Shown: positions 10,401 through 15,040 of the stretch, piece by piece
Layout: each line of letters begins with the position of its first letter
How positions within the stretch are numbered: position 1 is the first letter of the stretch
NCBI GenBank assembly: GCA_900617975.1
Contig: UZAE01001137.1
Coordinates: 1-15,040, forward strand
Reading direction: 5' to 3'
From: Rodentolepis nana
Lineage: Eukaryota > Platyhelminthes > Cestoda > Cyclophyllidea > Hymenolepididae
Length of the DNA: 15,040 nt
Position numbers and translations under genes: made by a program
Notes under the pieces: generated by a model
What the model saw: the letters and a program-made list of their open reading frames with translations, nothing else
What the model was told of the DNA's origin: nothing
Database searches by the model: none

Positions 10401-13233
10401 GTTTTAGAAGCATCTTTTACTTAAATTATCATGCTTTAGAAATGTTTTATCAAAAGATTGTCCACTTAACATTTATTTAGCGTCAATGATTACATGAGTT
10501 TTGAACAATCAGAAGTTTGTTTAAAGCAAGCAGACGGGGTGGTTTGGTCAACAATGGCGCAATTGCCTAGCAAAGCAAAAGACTTCATTAGCACCATATT
10601 AGTATGATTACCTTGCAATCTGAATATAGTTTAAAATATTTTGAATTGGACTGATAATTGAGAGACTCCTTGGTTTTATTTTAACCTAAGGCTGTGCGCT
10701 TGGAAAACCGCCAGCATCCGTTCGAGCAGGCATTGGACAATCTGCTCCCAGATCCACTATGAGTAGCAGAAATAATTCAGGGGTGGAAGATATTAAGCAC
10801 GATTTTAGCACTAAATAATATTAAATTCGATTAATTATAACGTACTTATTCAACTTTCTTTAATCTCTTTTATTTTCAGATATTCAAAAATAGTTACTCA
10901 CGCATGATTTGCTATGCAGCTATTTTTGTTTTACTACTTCGTGCATCGTTCAAAAGTGACTGCTTTAATTTCCATAAAATAATAATTTTTTTCCCATGAT
11001 TTCAGGAGCGCCACCTCGAACACTTAGTCAGACAAATATTCATCAATATACGAACAGTCTTCGAAATCAGTGGAGTTCAGGTAAAATGTCCATGTTAATG
11101 AATTTCTCACAAAGATCTGTTGCATAATACAATTTTTTCTTTCTCACAGAAAACAATATACGTGGCGGATCCTATTTGAAACCCACTCCAATACGTGGAA
11201 CCTACTCTGCCCATCAAGAAAATCTTCGACGTAAAAATGAACTGAATCAGCACTCAGAGGTTATTTTTATTATTTATGTCAATAATTTTATCCGTTATAA
11301 GACCTCATTTATAACAATTTTAGTGCTAACTTGTTGGATCAAGATAACTAATAAGTAAATGTATAATTTAGATTTTAATAAGTTGACATAGCGATTGAAT
11401 AATCATTTGTGCACACATATTTACAGTATATCCAATGAAAACTCAAGCAATCAATGTGTAAATATAAATTTAACAGACCAATTTAAAATTTCAGAATTAC
11501 TTTTAAAGTAAAGTGATCTAAATTTGAATTTAAAAATCGTTAATTATTTCACTAGAAATGTTTGTCAAACGTTTCTGCACTGAATATCCTTTAAATTTTA
11601 AAGTTCTTAACGTGTATTAATTTTTAAACAAACGAGGTATCTTTACCGACATCGATTTACCTCTTTCATTTAAAAATGGCAACTTCTAAAAATGACGCAT
11701 TCTGATTTGTAAATTAGCAAATATTAATGTCTTCAAATAGAAATTAATAGGAACTAGCACATTTTAGACATGCGATGAATAAATTTGTGAACATTTAAAA
11801 ATATTTTTCTGGAAAAGAATTTTGTTTGAACAAATCCGTTAGACTTTTCCCTTGTTAAAAATTTACAGTCGTACACCTGATGAGAGCGTACCTTTTATGC
11901 TTGGTAACATCGTACACTGCAACTTATTACCTACATAACTGGATAAGTTGTGTTGTGTATGGATGACGTTACCTCTGAACTGGTGAACAAAGTTAGATAG
12001 AAATATGTGTTCTATATCTTGGTTTCAACCAATGGAATTAAATTTAACTAAATATCTTTACTTAATTGTAAAATTGTTTTGTGAAAAGGATCTTTCTTTA
12101 AATTTCTCAATTTCATTAACCCCTAAGTGGGCAACGTGTACACCGATATCTGTTGGGGCTGCTCTTTGAGTCATATCTGTGTGCTTCTTAGATGTGTATA
12201 TCGATTTTCAAGTTTAAATTTCGATTTGCTACCATAAATTGGATTCCTAATTTATTTGGGGATTCCTTTTGAATTTTCAGTGTATAAATTACATCTATTC
12301 ATTAGAAAAGTTGAGGCGAAATAGCCTTAAACTCATAGCATTCTTAATACGAAGAAACATTTAATCACATTACTATAAATTGAATTCTTCATAGTGTTCG
12401 AGTGTTTCTGTCAATTGATTTTCAGTTTCCGTTTTAATTTCAGCCTTTACCAAAACTAATTTTATTGTTCCCATTTAAAAAAAGCCGAAAGAAGAAAAGT
12501 TTCTGCGCGTAATAAACTTTATCACATTTACGTTAGATTCAACTAAACAATCACCAAGATTTTTGATAAATTGTTCTCATTGATTATAAACCCAAAATAT
12601 ATTGATAAAAATCGAACACATAGTATTGTATAATTTTGACAACTAAATGTCACTCTACAATTTGTGTAAAATACGATCTTTGGTGTCTTATGATATCTTC
12701 AAAACAGGAAGTAAATTATTTTTAAATTTATTAGCATCACAGAACATCAAGGCGCGTCTCCGAGACAGGATATGGTGAAATCTGCCAGGAAATCGTCTCT
12801 CTTTTGCCAATAGGACGTGGAATTCAGGATCTAGAATCTGGCTCGAACGCCGCCACGTTGCCAAGAGCAGGTTCCCAAACGGCTGGTAGGTGGCTTTTAA
12901 CTTTACTTTCTATTGTATTTCTTCAATCATCGAAATGTTCATAACGGCCAAATTTATTCGAATATTCCTACTAAAACGATAGCTGATGCTGTGTCTACCA
13001 CGAGTAAGTATTCAATCGGGTCAAATATCCAACGACCCCCACCCCTCACAACAGTAGTCGTATCCCCAACTTCTGTATCAGCCAATACTACTTTGAGTCC
13101 CCGAACTCAGGCTAGAGAAGTCCGGCTTCGAAATCAAGACATTTCATCACATATACCGTTGAGAAGTCCACTCTCACCTTCATATAGACGCCGGTCTATT
13201 TTGGGATTTCTCCAACCAAGAGGTTCTTCATAA
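1168..13233 (+). CDS. Multi-exon gene, 3' portion (12 exons joined), unrecognised disordered Ser/Arg-rich protein
   Basis: This is the union of the exons listed separately below. They were chosen from GT...AG sites, open frame and intron-phase agreement. The introns, in order, have phases 0, 2, 1, 1, 1, 1, 1, 1, 1, 0 and 1, and the joined frame runs without a stop to TAA at 13231-13233 (about 674 codons). Such agreement over eleven junctions is unlikely by chance and is the main argument that this is one gene. The first exon enters in phase 1, so at least one upstream exon is missing. The translated product is basic and rich in Ser, Arg, Asn, Pro and Thr, with no Cys pattern, no transmembrane segment and no fold I recognise. 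RRGS, RRVS and RRRS motifs resemble basophilic-kinase sites. A cytoskeletal or membrane-scaffold role is a guess from composition only. Exon edges are predictions, and several have in-phase alternatives. Confidence 0.6.
1419..3357 (+). other. Intron A-B (phase 0), about 1.9 kb
   Basis: AT-rich sequence with no supported exon. A patch at 2128-2380 is somewhat richer and open on both strands, with a donor-like GTAAGG at 2255. Its only acceptors are phase 2 and do not fit this intron. Confidence 0.55.
3358..3569 (+). CDS. Exon B (internal), charged helix with RRGS motif
   Basis: It enters in phase 0, matching exon A, and leaves in phase 2 at ATCAA|GTGAGC. The securely coding part begins near 3379 (VDILSVDNRTGRRGSLS) and continues through DREQRLMDELIETRRELQR, a strongly charged predicted helix with possible short coiled-coil character. 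A Met/Ser/Gly stretch closes the exon. RRGS is a basophilic-kinase-like site. Three acceptors fit the phase: after 3309 (CCCAG), after 3357 (ACTTAAG) and after 3378 (ACAAAG). I chose 3357 because it has the most U-rich tract upstream; the other two add 16 or remove 7 codons. Confidence 0.65.
3570..5400 (+). other. First part of intron B-C, AT-rich, nothing recognised
   Basis: About 1.8 kb of strongly AT-rich sequence with frequent stops in all frames. Short open frames near 4494 and 4708 show no splice sites, coding composition or recognisable motifs. Confidence 0.55.
5457..5689 (+). promoter_or_regulatory. Candidate internal promoter and CT-rich splice acceptor
   Basis: A TATA run (5457-5467) precedes a CpG-richer block with two CACGTG E-box palindromes (5505-5510, 5616-5621). 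A 9-bp direct repeat ATTCGCATG (5535-5543 and 5548-5556) lies between them. The block ends in a CT tract and TTCTCAG (5688-5689), the strongest acceptor-like site of the intron. It could serve an isoform starting at ATG 5875 or be a trans-splice acceptor. Function is inferred from motifs and position only. Confidence 0.35.
5690..5845 (+). other. Stop-free 156-nt block, possible alternative exon or 5' UTR
   Basis: It lies between the CT-rich acceptor at 5689 and a donor-like CATCC|GTAACT at 5846. In phase 2 it is open for 52 codons and Ser/Thr/Lys/Asn-rich (SELKKVYSGLISTTATN), and its phase fits both exon B and exon C. The following gap to exon C would be only 22 nt, too short for usual splicing. 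A leader upstream of ATG 5875 is the simpler reading. Confidence 0.3.
5868..6190 (+). CDS. Exon C (internal), polar disordered segment; possible alternative start Met at 5875
   Basis: An in-frame TGA at 5857-5859 forces the exon to start after it, and the acceptor GTGATAG ends at 5867. It enters in phase 2, and AA from exon B plus G makes Lys. It leaves in phase 1 at TTTTCAA|GTAAAT, giving about 107 residues. The sequence has Asn, Ser, Gln, Tyr, Arg and Pro and looks disordered (PPISRTYQNEQRN, SRNYSFS). ATG at 5875 is only seven bases into the exon. With promoter-like sequence just upstream, it could start a shorter isoform. GT-AG edges, phases and composition all support coding; no homologue was recognised. 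Confidence 0.65.
6191..7930 (+). other. First half of intron C-D (phase 1)
   Basis: AT-rich sequence with no supported exon. It contains an ATT trinucleotide run (about 6732-6750) and a juxtaposed acceptor/donor at 7594/7595. Confidence 0.55.
7935..8230 (+). repeat. Dispersed repeat, copy 2 (in the intron before exon D)
   Basis: This is the partner of the copy at 351-644. A 93-codon open frame across it is not conserved in the other copy and is best seen as chance. The copy is followed about 110 bases later by the tRNA-like segment. TAGC/GATAGC-type bases at the outer edges of the two copies might be remnants of short terminal inverted repeats, but this is weak. Confidence 0.75.
8342..8413 (+). 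repeat. tRNA-like segment (degenerate tRNA or head of a tRNA-derived SINE)
   Basis: TAGCTCAGTGG at 8349-8359 matches the internal A-box and D-arm of tRNA genes. GTTGG...TTTTTCAAC follows at anticodon-arm distance, and AGTTCCAGTGTC (8393-8404) sits where the B box (GGTTCGAATCC) should be. The D stem and anticodon stem do not close properly, so it is not a working tRNA. A tRNA-derived SINE or tRNA pseudogene fits best; its 3' limit is not clear. Confidence 0.55.
8520..9244 (+). other. Second half of intron C-D
   Basis: AT-rich sequence after the tRNA-like piece. No exon, repeat or regulatory site could be supported before the exon D acceptor at 9244. Confidence 0.5.
9245..9700 (+). CDS. Exon D, largest exon: SIRET repeat, Pro-rich region, basic C-terminal part
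   Basis: The acceptor CTATTTGCAG ends at 9244 and the donor CGAAGAA|GTATGT starts at 9701; both sides are phase 1. The peptide has about 152 residues. SIRET occurs twice (exon residues 29-33 and 53-57) in a Ser/Arg/Glu context (GSIRETSLR, EESIRETGES). Residues about 77-105 are Pro-rich (SPAPPSLSAQSAP, PLPPFPAP), a plausible SH3, WW or EVH1 ligand. Residues 111-152 alternate basic and acidic runs (VTRKPTMVTRNGD, EEMKKEDD, QRRTIRR). Local GC is clearly higher than in the flanking introns. This is the most secure coding block in the window. Confidence 0.8.
9862..9882 (+). CDS. Microexon E, 21 nt
   Basis: The exon lies between GTTCGACTTAG (acceptor ending at 9861) and the consensus donor CA|GTAAGTC at 9883. 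It is 21 nt, symmetric and phase 1, and encodes seven junction-spanning residues (NRPEMPS). Including or skipping it keeps the frame. Both splice sites are good, but so short an exon cannot be proved from sequence alone; skipping it joins exon D to exon F in the same phase. Confidence 0.55.
10105..10158 (+). CDS. Small exon F, 54 nt
   Basis: The acceptor AATTCGTTTAG ends at 10104 and the donor GAAGAAA|GTAAGC starts at 10159. The exon is 54 nt, symmetric and phase 1. It encodes RRVPSSRLNSRNGDMMEE, the same Arg/Ser/Asn-rich style as its neighbours. It can be skipped without a frame change. Confidence 0.65.
10232..10282 (+). CDS. Small exon G, 51 nt
   Basis: The acceptor is a strong T-rich tract (GCTTTTTTAG ending at 10231) and the donor is CTGCAA|GTAAGC at 10283. 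The exon is 51 nt, symmetric and phase 1. It encodes IQRSTSYNMQRRMENSA, and the intron before it is only 73 nt. Both splice sites are among the best in the window. Confidence 0.65.
10283..10690 (+). other. Intron G-H (408 nt)
   Basis: A TTTATTTAG acceptor-like site near 10481 opens a frame that meets TGA after five codons and has no donor. No exon is supported. Confidence 0.5.
10691..10762 (+). CDS. Small exon H, 72 nt
   Basis: The acceptor TTTTAACCTAAG ends at 10690. It enters in phase 1 and encodes a Pro/Ala/Gly/Ser/Arg segment (LGKPPASVRAGIGQSAPRS). The end is uncertain. The donor ATGA|GTAGCA at 10763 is weak but restores phase 1 and a symmetric 72-nt exon. If it is not used, the frame stays open through NNSGVEDIKHDFSTK to TAA at about 10816-10818, giving a possible short terminal exon. 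A second GT at 10783 would leave in phase 0 and does not fit the next exon. Confidence 0.55.
   Translation, partial: AVRLENRQHPFEQALDNLLPDPL
11006..11080 (+). CDS. Small exon I, 75 nt
   Basis: The acceptor CCCATGATTTCAG ends at 11005 and the donor GAGTTCAG|GTAAAA starts at 11081. The exon is 75 nt, symmetric and phase 1. It encodes an Arg/Ser/Thr/Asn/Gln-rich stretch (RAPPRTLSQTNIHQYTNS). The splice sites are good and the intron after it is only 69 nt. Confidence 0.7.
11150..11259 (+). CDS. Exon J, with two alternative donors
   Basis: The acceptor is a strong pyrimidine tract (TTTTTTCTTTCTCACAG ending at 11149). It enters in phase 1 and encodes an Arg/Gly/Asn/Tyr-rich peptide (NNIRGGSYLKPTPIRGTYS). 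The drawn end uses CTCAGAG|GTTATT at 11260 (phase 0), which fits exon K. A second donor, TTCGAC|GTAAAA at 11231, would make a symmetric 81-nt phase-1 exon and could join directly to exon L at 12983 or to 14198. Neither donor is ideal. Confidence 0.6.
11260..12734 (+). other. Intron J-K, about 1.5 kb
   Basis: Mostly very AT-rich. Two richer patches stand out (about 11868-12000 and 12119-12200). The first has an acceptor-like TTTACAG and donor-like GGTAACA, but its phases do not fit the neighbouring exons in either useful combination. Confidence 0.45.
12735..12885 (+). CDS. Exon K (internal) with RRVS motif
   Basis: The frame HHRTSRRVSETGYGE onward is open for about 50 codons and ends in phase 1 at ACGGCTG|GTAGGT. 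The other two frames are closed by early stops, and local GC is far above that of the flanking introns. The acceptor AATTTATTAG (ending at 12734) is phase 0 and fits the longer form of exon J. CATCACAG at 12742 and ATCAAG at 12751 would enter in phase 2 and match no known donor. RRVS is a basophilic-kinase-like site. The 5' edge is less sure than the body of the exon. Confidence 0.6.
12983..13233 (+). CDS. Exon L, terminal exon with stop TAA 13231-13233
   Basis: The acceptor ACTAAAACGATAG ends at 12982, with a TACTAA branch-like motif just upstream. It is the only AG after the start of the 97-nt intron. It enters in phase 1 and stays open for 83 codons to TAA. The tail has a Pro/Thr/Ser/Val run (QRPPPLTTVVVSPTSVS) and ends with a basic RSPLSPSYRRRSILGF stretch, which includes RRRS. 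A consensus donor sits inside at 13004 (CCACGA|GTAAGTA, phase 1), so the first 21 nt could also be a microexon. See the separate entries on the 51-nt optional intron and on downstream exons. Confidence 0.7.
13004..13054 (+). other. Candidate 51-nt in-frame optional intron (exitron-like) within exon L
   Basis: The segment begins with a consensus donor (A|GTAAGTATT) and ends with a C-rich acceptor (ACCCCTCACAACAG). It is 51 nt, a multiple of three, has no stop codon and leaves phase 1 on both sides. It can therefore be kept or removed without changing the downstream frame. Removal would delete 17 residues. Very short introns are known in many metazoans, but splicing here is inferred from sequence only. 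Confidence 0.4.
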
Positions 13234-13238
13234 ATAAA
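13233..13238 (+). terminator. Canonical polyadenylation signal AATAAA overlapping the stop codon
   Basis: AATAAA begins at the last A of the TAA stop (13231-13233). Cleavage would fall roughly at 13250-13265, leaving a 3' UTR of only some 20-30 nt. In AT-rich DNA the hexamer is common by chance, so position is the only argument. Confidence 0.35.
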
Positions 13239-14197
13239 AAAATATTCTTTTGTTATAAGAACAGATCTAACAGCTCTTGTGTAGCAAATAATCTCATTAG
13301 AGCTTAAATATAACCATTTGATAACATGCTTTATTGCATAAACTCTTTTCCTACGAATGAACATTAAAAAACCGGCATTTCCTTTTTACGAAATTTAGGA
13401 TTTCAACTAAATCGAGATTTTTGCAAACAAGAAAGTGTGTGATAATTTTTTTTGAACCGAAATGAAAAAAATATATGACAATAGCTTATAAATATTGTTA
13501 TTTCAATTATTAAATGCACTTCAGTAGAACGCAAGTGCGATGAGTGCTATCTTTCTAATTATTTTGAAAAATTATGCTAGAAATATAACTATAATTAAAT
13601 CTGGTTTGACTATTTCCAAATGACAATTAAAACACAAAGGCGTTCATTGTTGAATAAGCCTCATTATTTGATTTTCTCATTGTACTAATGTTCTCATTGG
13701 AAACATGTATTTAATCAGAAAATTTGTTCGTTTTTAACATTTTTAAAATTTATTGAAGATAATTTTAGCTTGAAAATTTAAAATTCAATACATATTATTC
13801 CCTCATTAATATTACTTTATATATAGATGTGCTTTCTTAAGTGAATAAATTTCGGACAAGAAATAATAATGTTTCGTATAACGATTTTCTGAAATCGATG
13901 TTTCAAGTTAAATCAAATAATAGTCACACAGAATAAAACGGAGTAAAAGCATTGCACTTATACAAAATTTCTCATCTGCTTTTTTAACACTCAAGATATC
14001 AGATTCCATGGCAAGACTTACCAACCACAACATCAAAAGAGTATATCACTTGTGCTTTCACCAACCATAATTATATGCATATGTGTTCCTTTTAACAGCA
14101 AAGCTTCTGTTAAATTAACTTAGCTTTCTTGCATTCGCTTCATTACTGATTACTAATTCATTTCCAAATTCATTTAAGCCTGATTTTTTCGGTTTAG
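13239..14197 (+). other. Region between exon L stop and exon M
   Basis: AT-rich sequence without a supported exon. It would be intron if exon M is joined to an upstream exon, or intergenic if the gene ends at 13233. Confidence 0.45.
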
Positions 14198-14258
14198 GCC
14201 GATCCTATTCAGCAGGTGTCGGTAATAGAGGCCAGTACTATTCCGGAACCCAATCTCC
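14198..14258 (+). CDS. Candidate downstream or alternative 3' exon M
   Basis: The acceptor GATTTTTTCGGTTTAG ends at 14197 and is one of the strongest in the window. It enters in phase 1 and encodes RSYSAGVGNRGQYYSG, in the Arg/Ser/Tyr/Gly style of this protein. It could be reached from the phase-1 donors at 13004 or 11231, replacing the tail of exon L. At the 3' side, TCTCC|GTAAGT is a consensus donor in phase 2. If it is not used, TAA at 14260-14262 is the stop, and an AATAAA lies downstream at 14457-14462. Confidence 0.5.
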
Positions 14259-14492
14259 GTAAGTTTGTCTTTACTTAAGGCATTAAATTGTGCCATAAAG
14301 CGCAAATTTCACACTATTAATCTACTTTCGCAGCATAAAAATTAGTAATACAAAATTATTTTAATCTAATTAAGTTTTTGATAAGACTAACCTGCAGCTA
14401 ATGCTAAAAGGTAAATTCTAAGTCAGATTAAAGAACTTGTAGCGGATTGCTACGCTAATAAAGCCTGACTAACTCAGAAATCTCTATGGCAG

Positions 14493-14553
14493 ATTCTCCA
14501 ACATCATGCTAGACCCCCAGAACCAGCTAAGCTATAGCCCAGCTATAAAGTAA
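14493..14553 (+). CDS. Candidate last exon N with in-frame stop TAA 14551-14553
   Basis: A near-ideal branch motif (CTGACTAAC, 14465-14473) lies about 20 nt before the acceptor CTATGGCAG (ending at 14492). It enters in phase 2, matching the donor of exon M, and reads FSNIMLDPQNQLSYSPAIK before TAA. It abuts the LTR-like segment, so it may be exonised repeat sequence or chance. Composition is less Arg/Ser-rich than the other exons. Confidence 0.3.
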
Positions 14554-14560
14554 ACAGACG

Positions 14561-14738
14561 TGTAGCACGGAGCACGTTTATTCAGGACGTATATTGCGGA
14601 TAAAGTGTACACACAGGAAGCTTAATCATGATCAGGATGGCTAATTAGGTTAAACAAACAGAGGTTAGTGATTGGTCACTGTTTATACGGTCGCACCTCC
14701 CAATCCTGGCGTGCAGGCATGCGATGGCGTGTCCCACA
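14561..14738 (-). mobile_element. Candidate short LTR (solo LTR or TRIM-like), minus strand
   Basis: Read on the minus strand it starts TGTGGGACACGCC and ends CCGTGCTACA, the TG...CA ends expected of an LTR. Between them lie a CCAAT-type box (GACCAATCAC), a TATAAA (CGTATAAACAG) and AATAAA near the 3' end, in U3-R-U5 order. GC is well above the flanks. No primer-binding site, polypurine tract, second LTR or clear target-site duplication was seen, so it may be a solo or decayed LTR with wrong edges. TRIMs of about this LTR size are known in tapeworms, but I did not match it to a named family. Confidence 0.35.
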
Positions 14739-15040
14739 AACTAAAAATTGCATTTATTGTTGACCTCCACAACCAAGGAAGCTTACATTTAATATAGTCA
14801 AAAGACGAACAAACATTTACATGAATTTTATAATTAGATTAAACCAGTGGAAACTACCTTTCTCCAAAAATAGTCATTTTCAGGAAATCTTTAACAAATA
14901 GCGAATGCATGGGTACTGCTAACGGTTAATTTAAAATTTACTTTAATGAAAATTAAACATGAATGGAATCCATAGTATAAAAATGAATTATAGAAACAAA
15001 GATGAGAGCCTCTTTCATGATAAGCTTTGCCCCAATAAAA
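14739..15040. other. AT-rich 3' flank, nothing recognised except an AATAAA at the edge
   Basis: No exon was supported. AATAAA at 15034-15039 could be a distal polyadenylation signal or chance. Confidence 0.4.

Noticed and set aside
10489..10520. Acceptor-like TTTATTTAG in the intron before exon H
   Set aside because: The phase-1 frame meets TGA after a few codons and there is no donor.
11869..11903. 35-nt candidate microexon between exons J and K
   Set aside because: One frame gives an uncharacteristic hydrophobic peptide and the other leaves phases that fit no neighbour.
14439..14453. GTAGC...GCTAC inverted repeat
   Set aside because: A five-base stem is common by chance and nothing nearby suggests a functional hairpin.

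Overview
This window reads as AT-rich metazoan nuclear DNA. Coding potential comes in short blocks bounded by GT...AG splice sites, the inferred introns run from about 70 bases to 3 kb, and there are dispersed repeats and a tRNA-like repeat. There is no operon structure and no usable ribosome binding sites. Base composition, very small exons and a compact LTR-like element would suit a parasitic flatworm. That placement is an inference; no gene here was recognised well enough to fix the taxon.

The plus strand carries one dominant feature: the 3' part of a single multi-exon gene from about 1168 to at least 13233. Its 5' start lies left of the window or was not found. Exons were chosen by splice sites, open frame and intron-phase agreement. 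The preferred chain is 1168-1418, 3358-3569, 5868-6190, 9245-9700, 9862-9882, 10105-10158, 10232-10282, 10691-10762, 11006-11080, 11150-11259, 12735-12885 and 12983-13233. It stays in frame across all eleven junctions and ends at TAA 13231-13233, giving about 674 codons. The product matches no family I can name. It is a low-complexity, basic, Ser/Arg/Pro/Asn-rich and probably disordered protein with a short helical stretch near the N-terminal part. It has several RRxS phosphosite-like motifs and a Pro-rich segment. A cytoskeletal or signalling scaffold tail is only a guess.

Region by region: 1-1167 is upstream or intronic sequence with a GA tract and one copy of a ~295 bp dispersed repeat. 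1168-3569 holds two exons. 3570-5867 is intron whose last 400 bases look like an internal promoter or alternative first exon (TATA run, two CACGTG sites, a 9-bp direct repeat, a CT-rich splice acceptor). 5868-6190 and 9245-9700 are the two largest exons, separated by a 3 kb intron carrying the second repeat copy, a tRNA-like SINE piece and a recursive-splice-like site. 9862-11259 is a cluster of very small exons, almost all bounded by phase-1 introns. 12735-14553 is the 3' end, where several mutually compatible ends can be read. 14561-14738 resembles a short LTR on the minus strand.

The most interesting aspect is the splicing layout: a run of symmetric 21-75 nt exons and in-phase alternative donors. 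A stop-free 51-nt segment with excellent splice sites sits inside the last exon, and downstream exons could replace the C-terminus. All of this was read by eye; transcript data would decide it.
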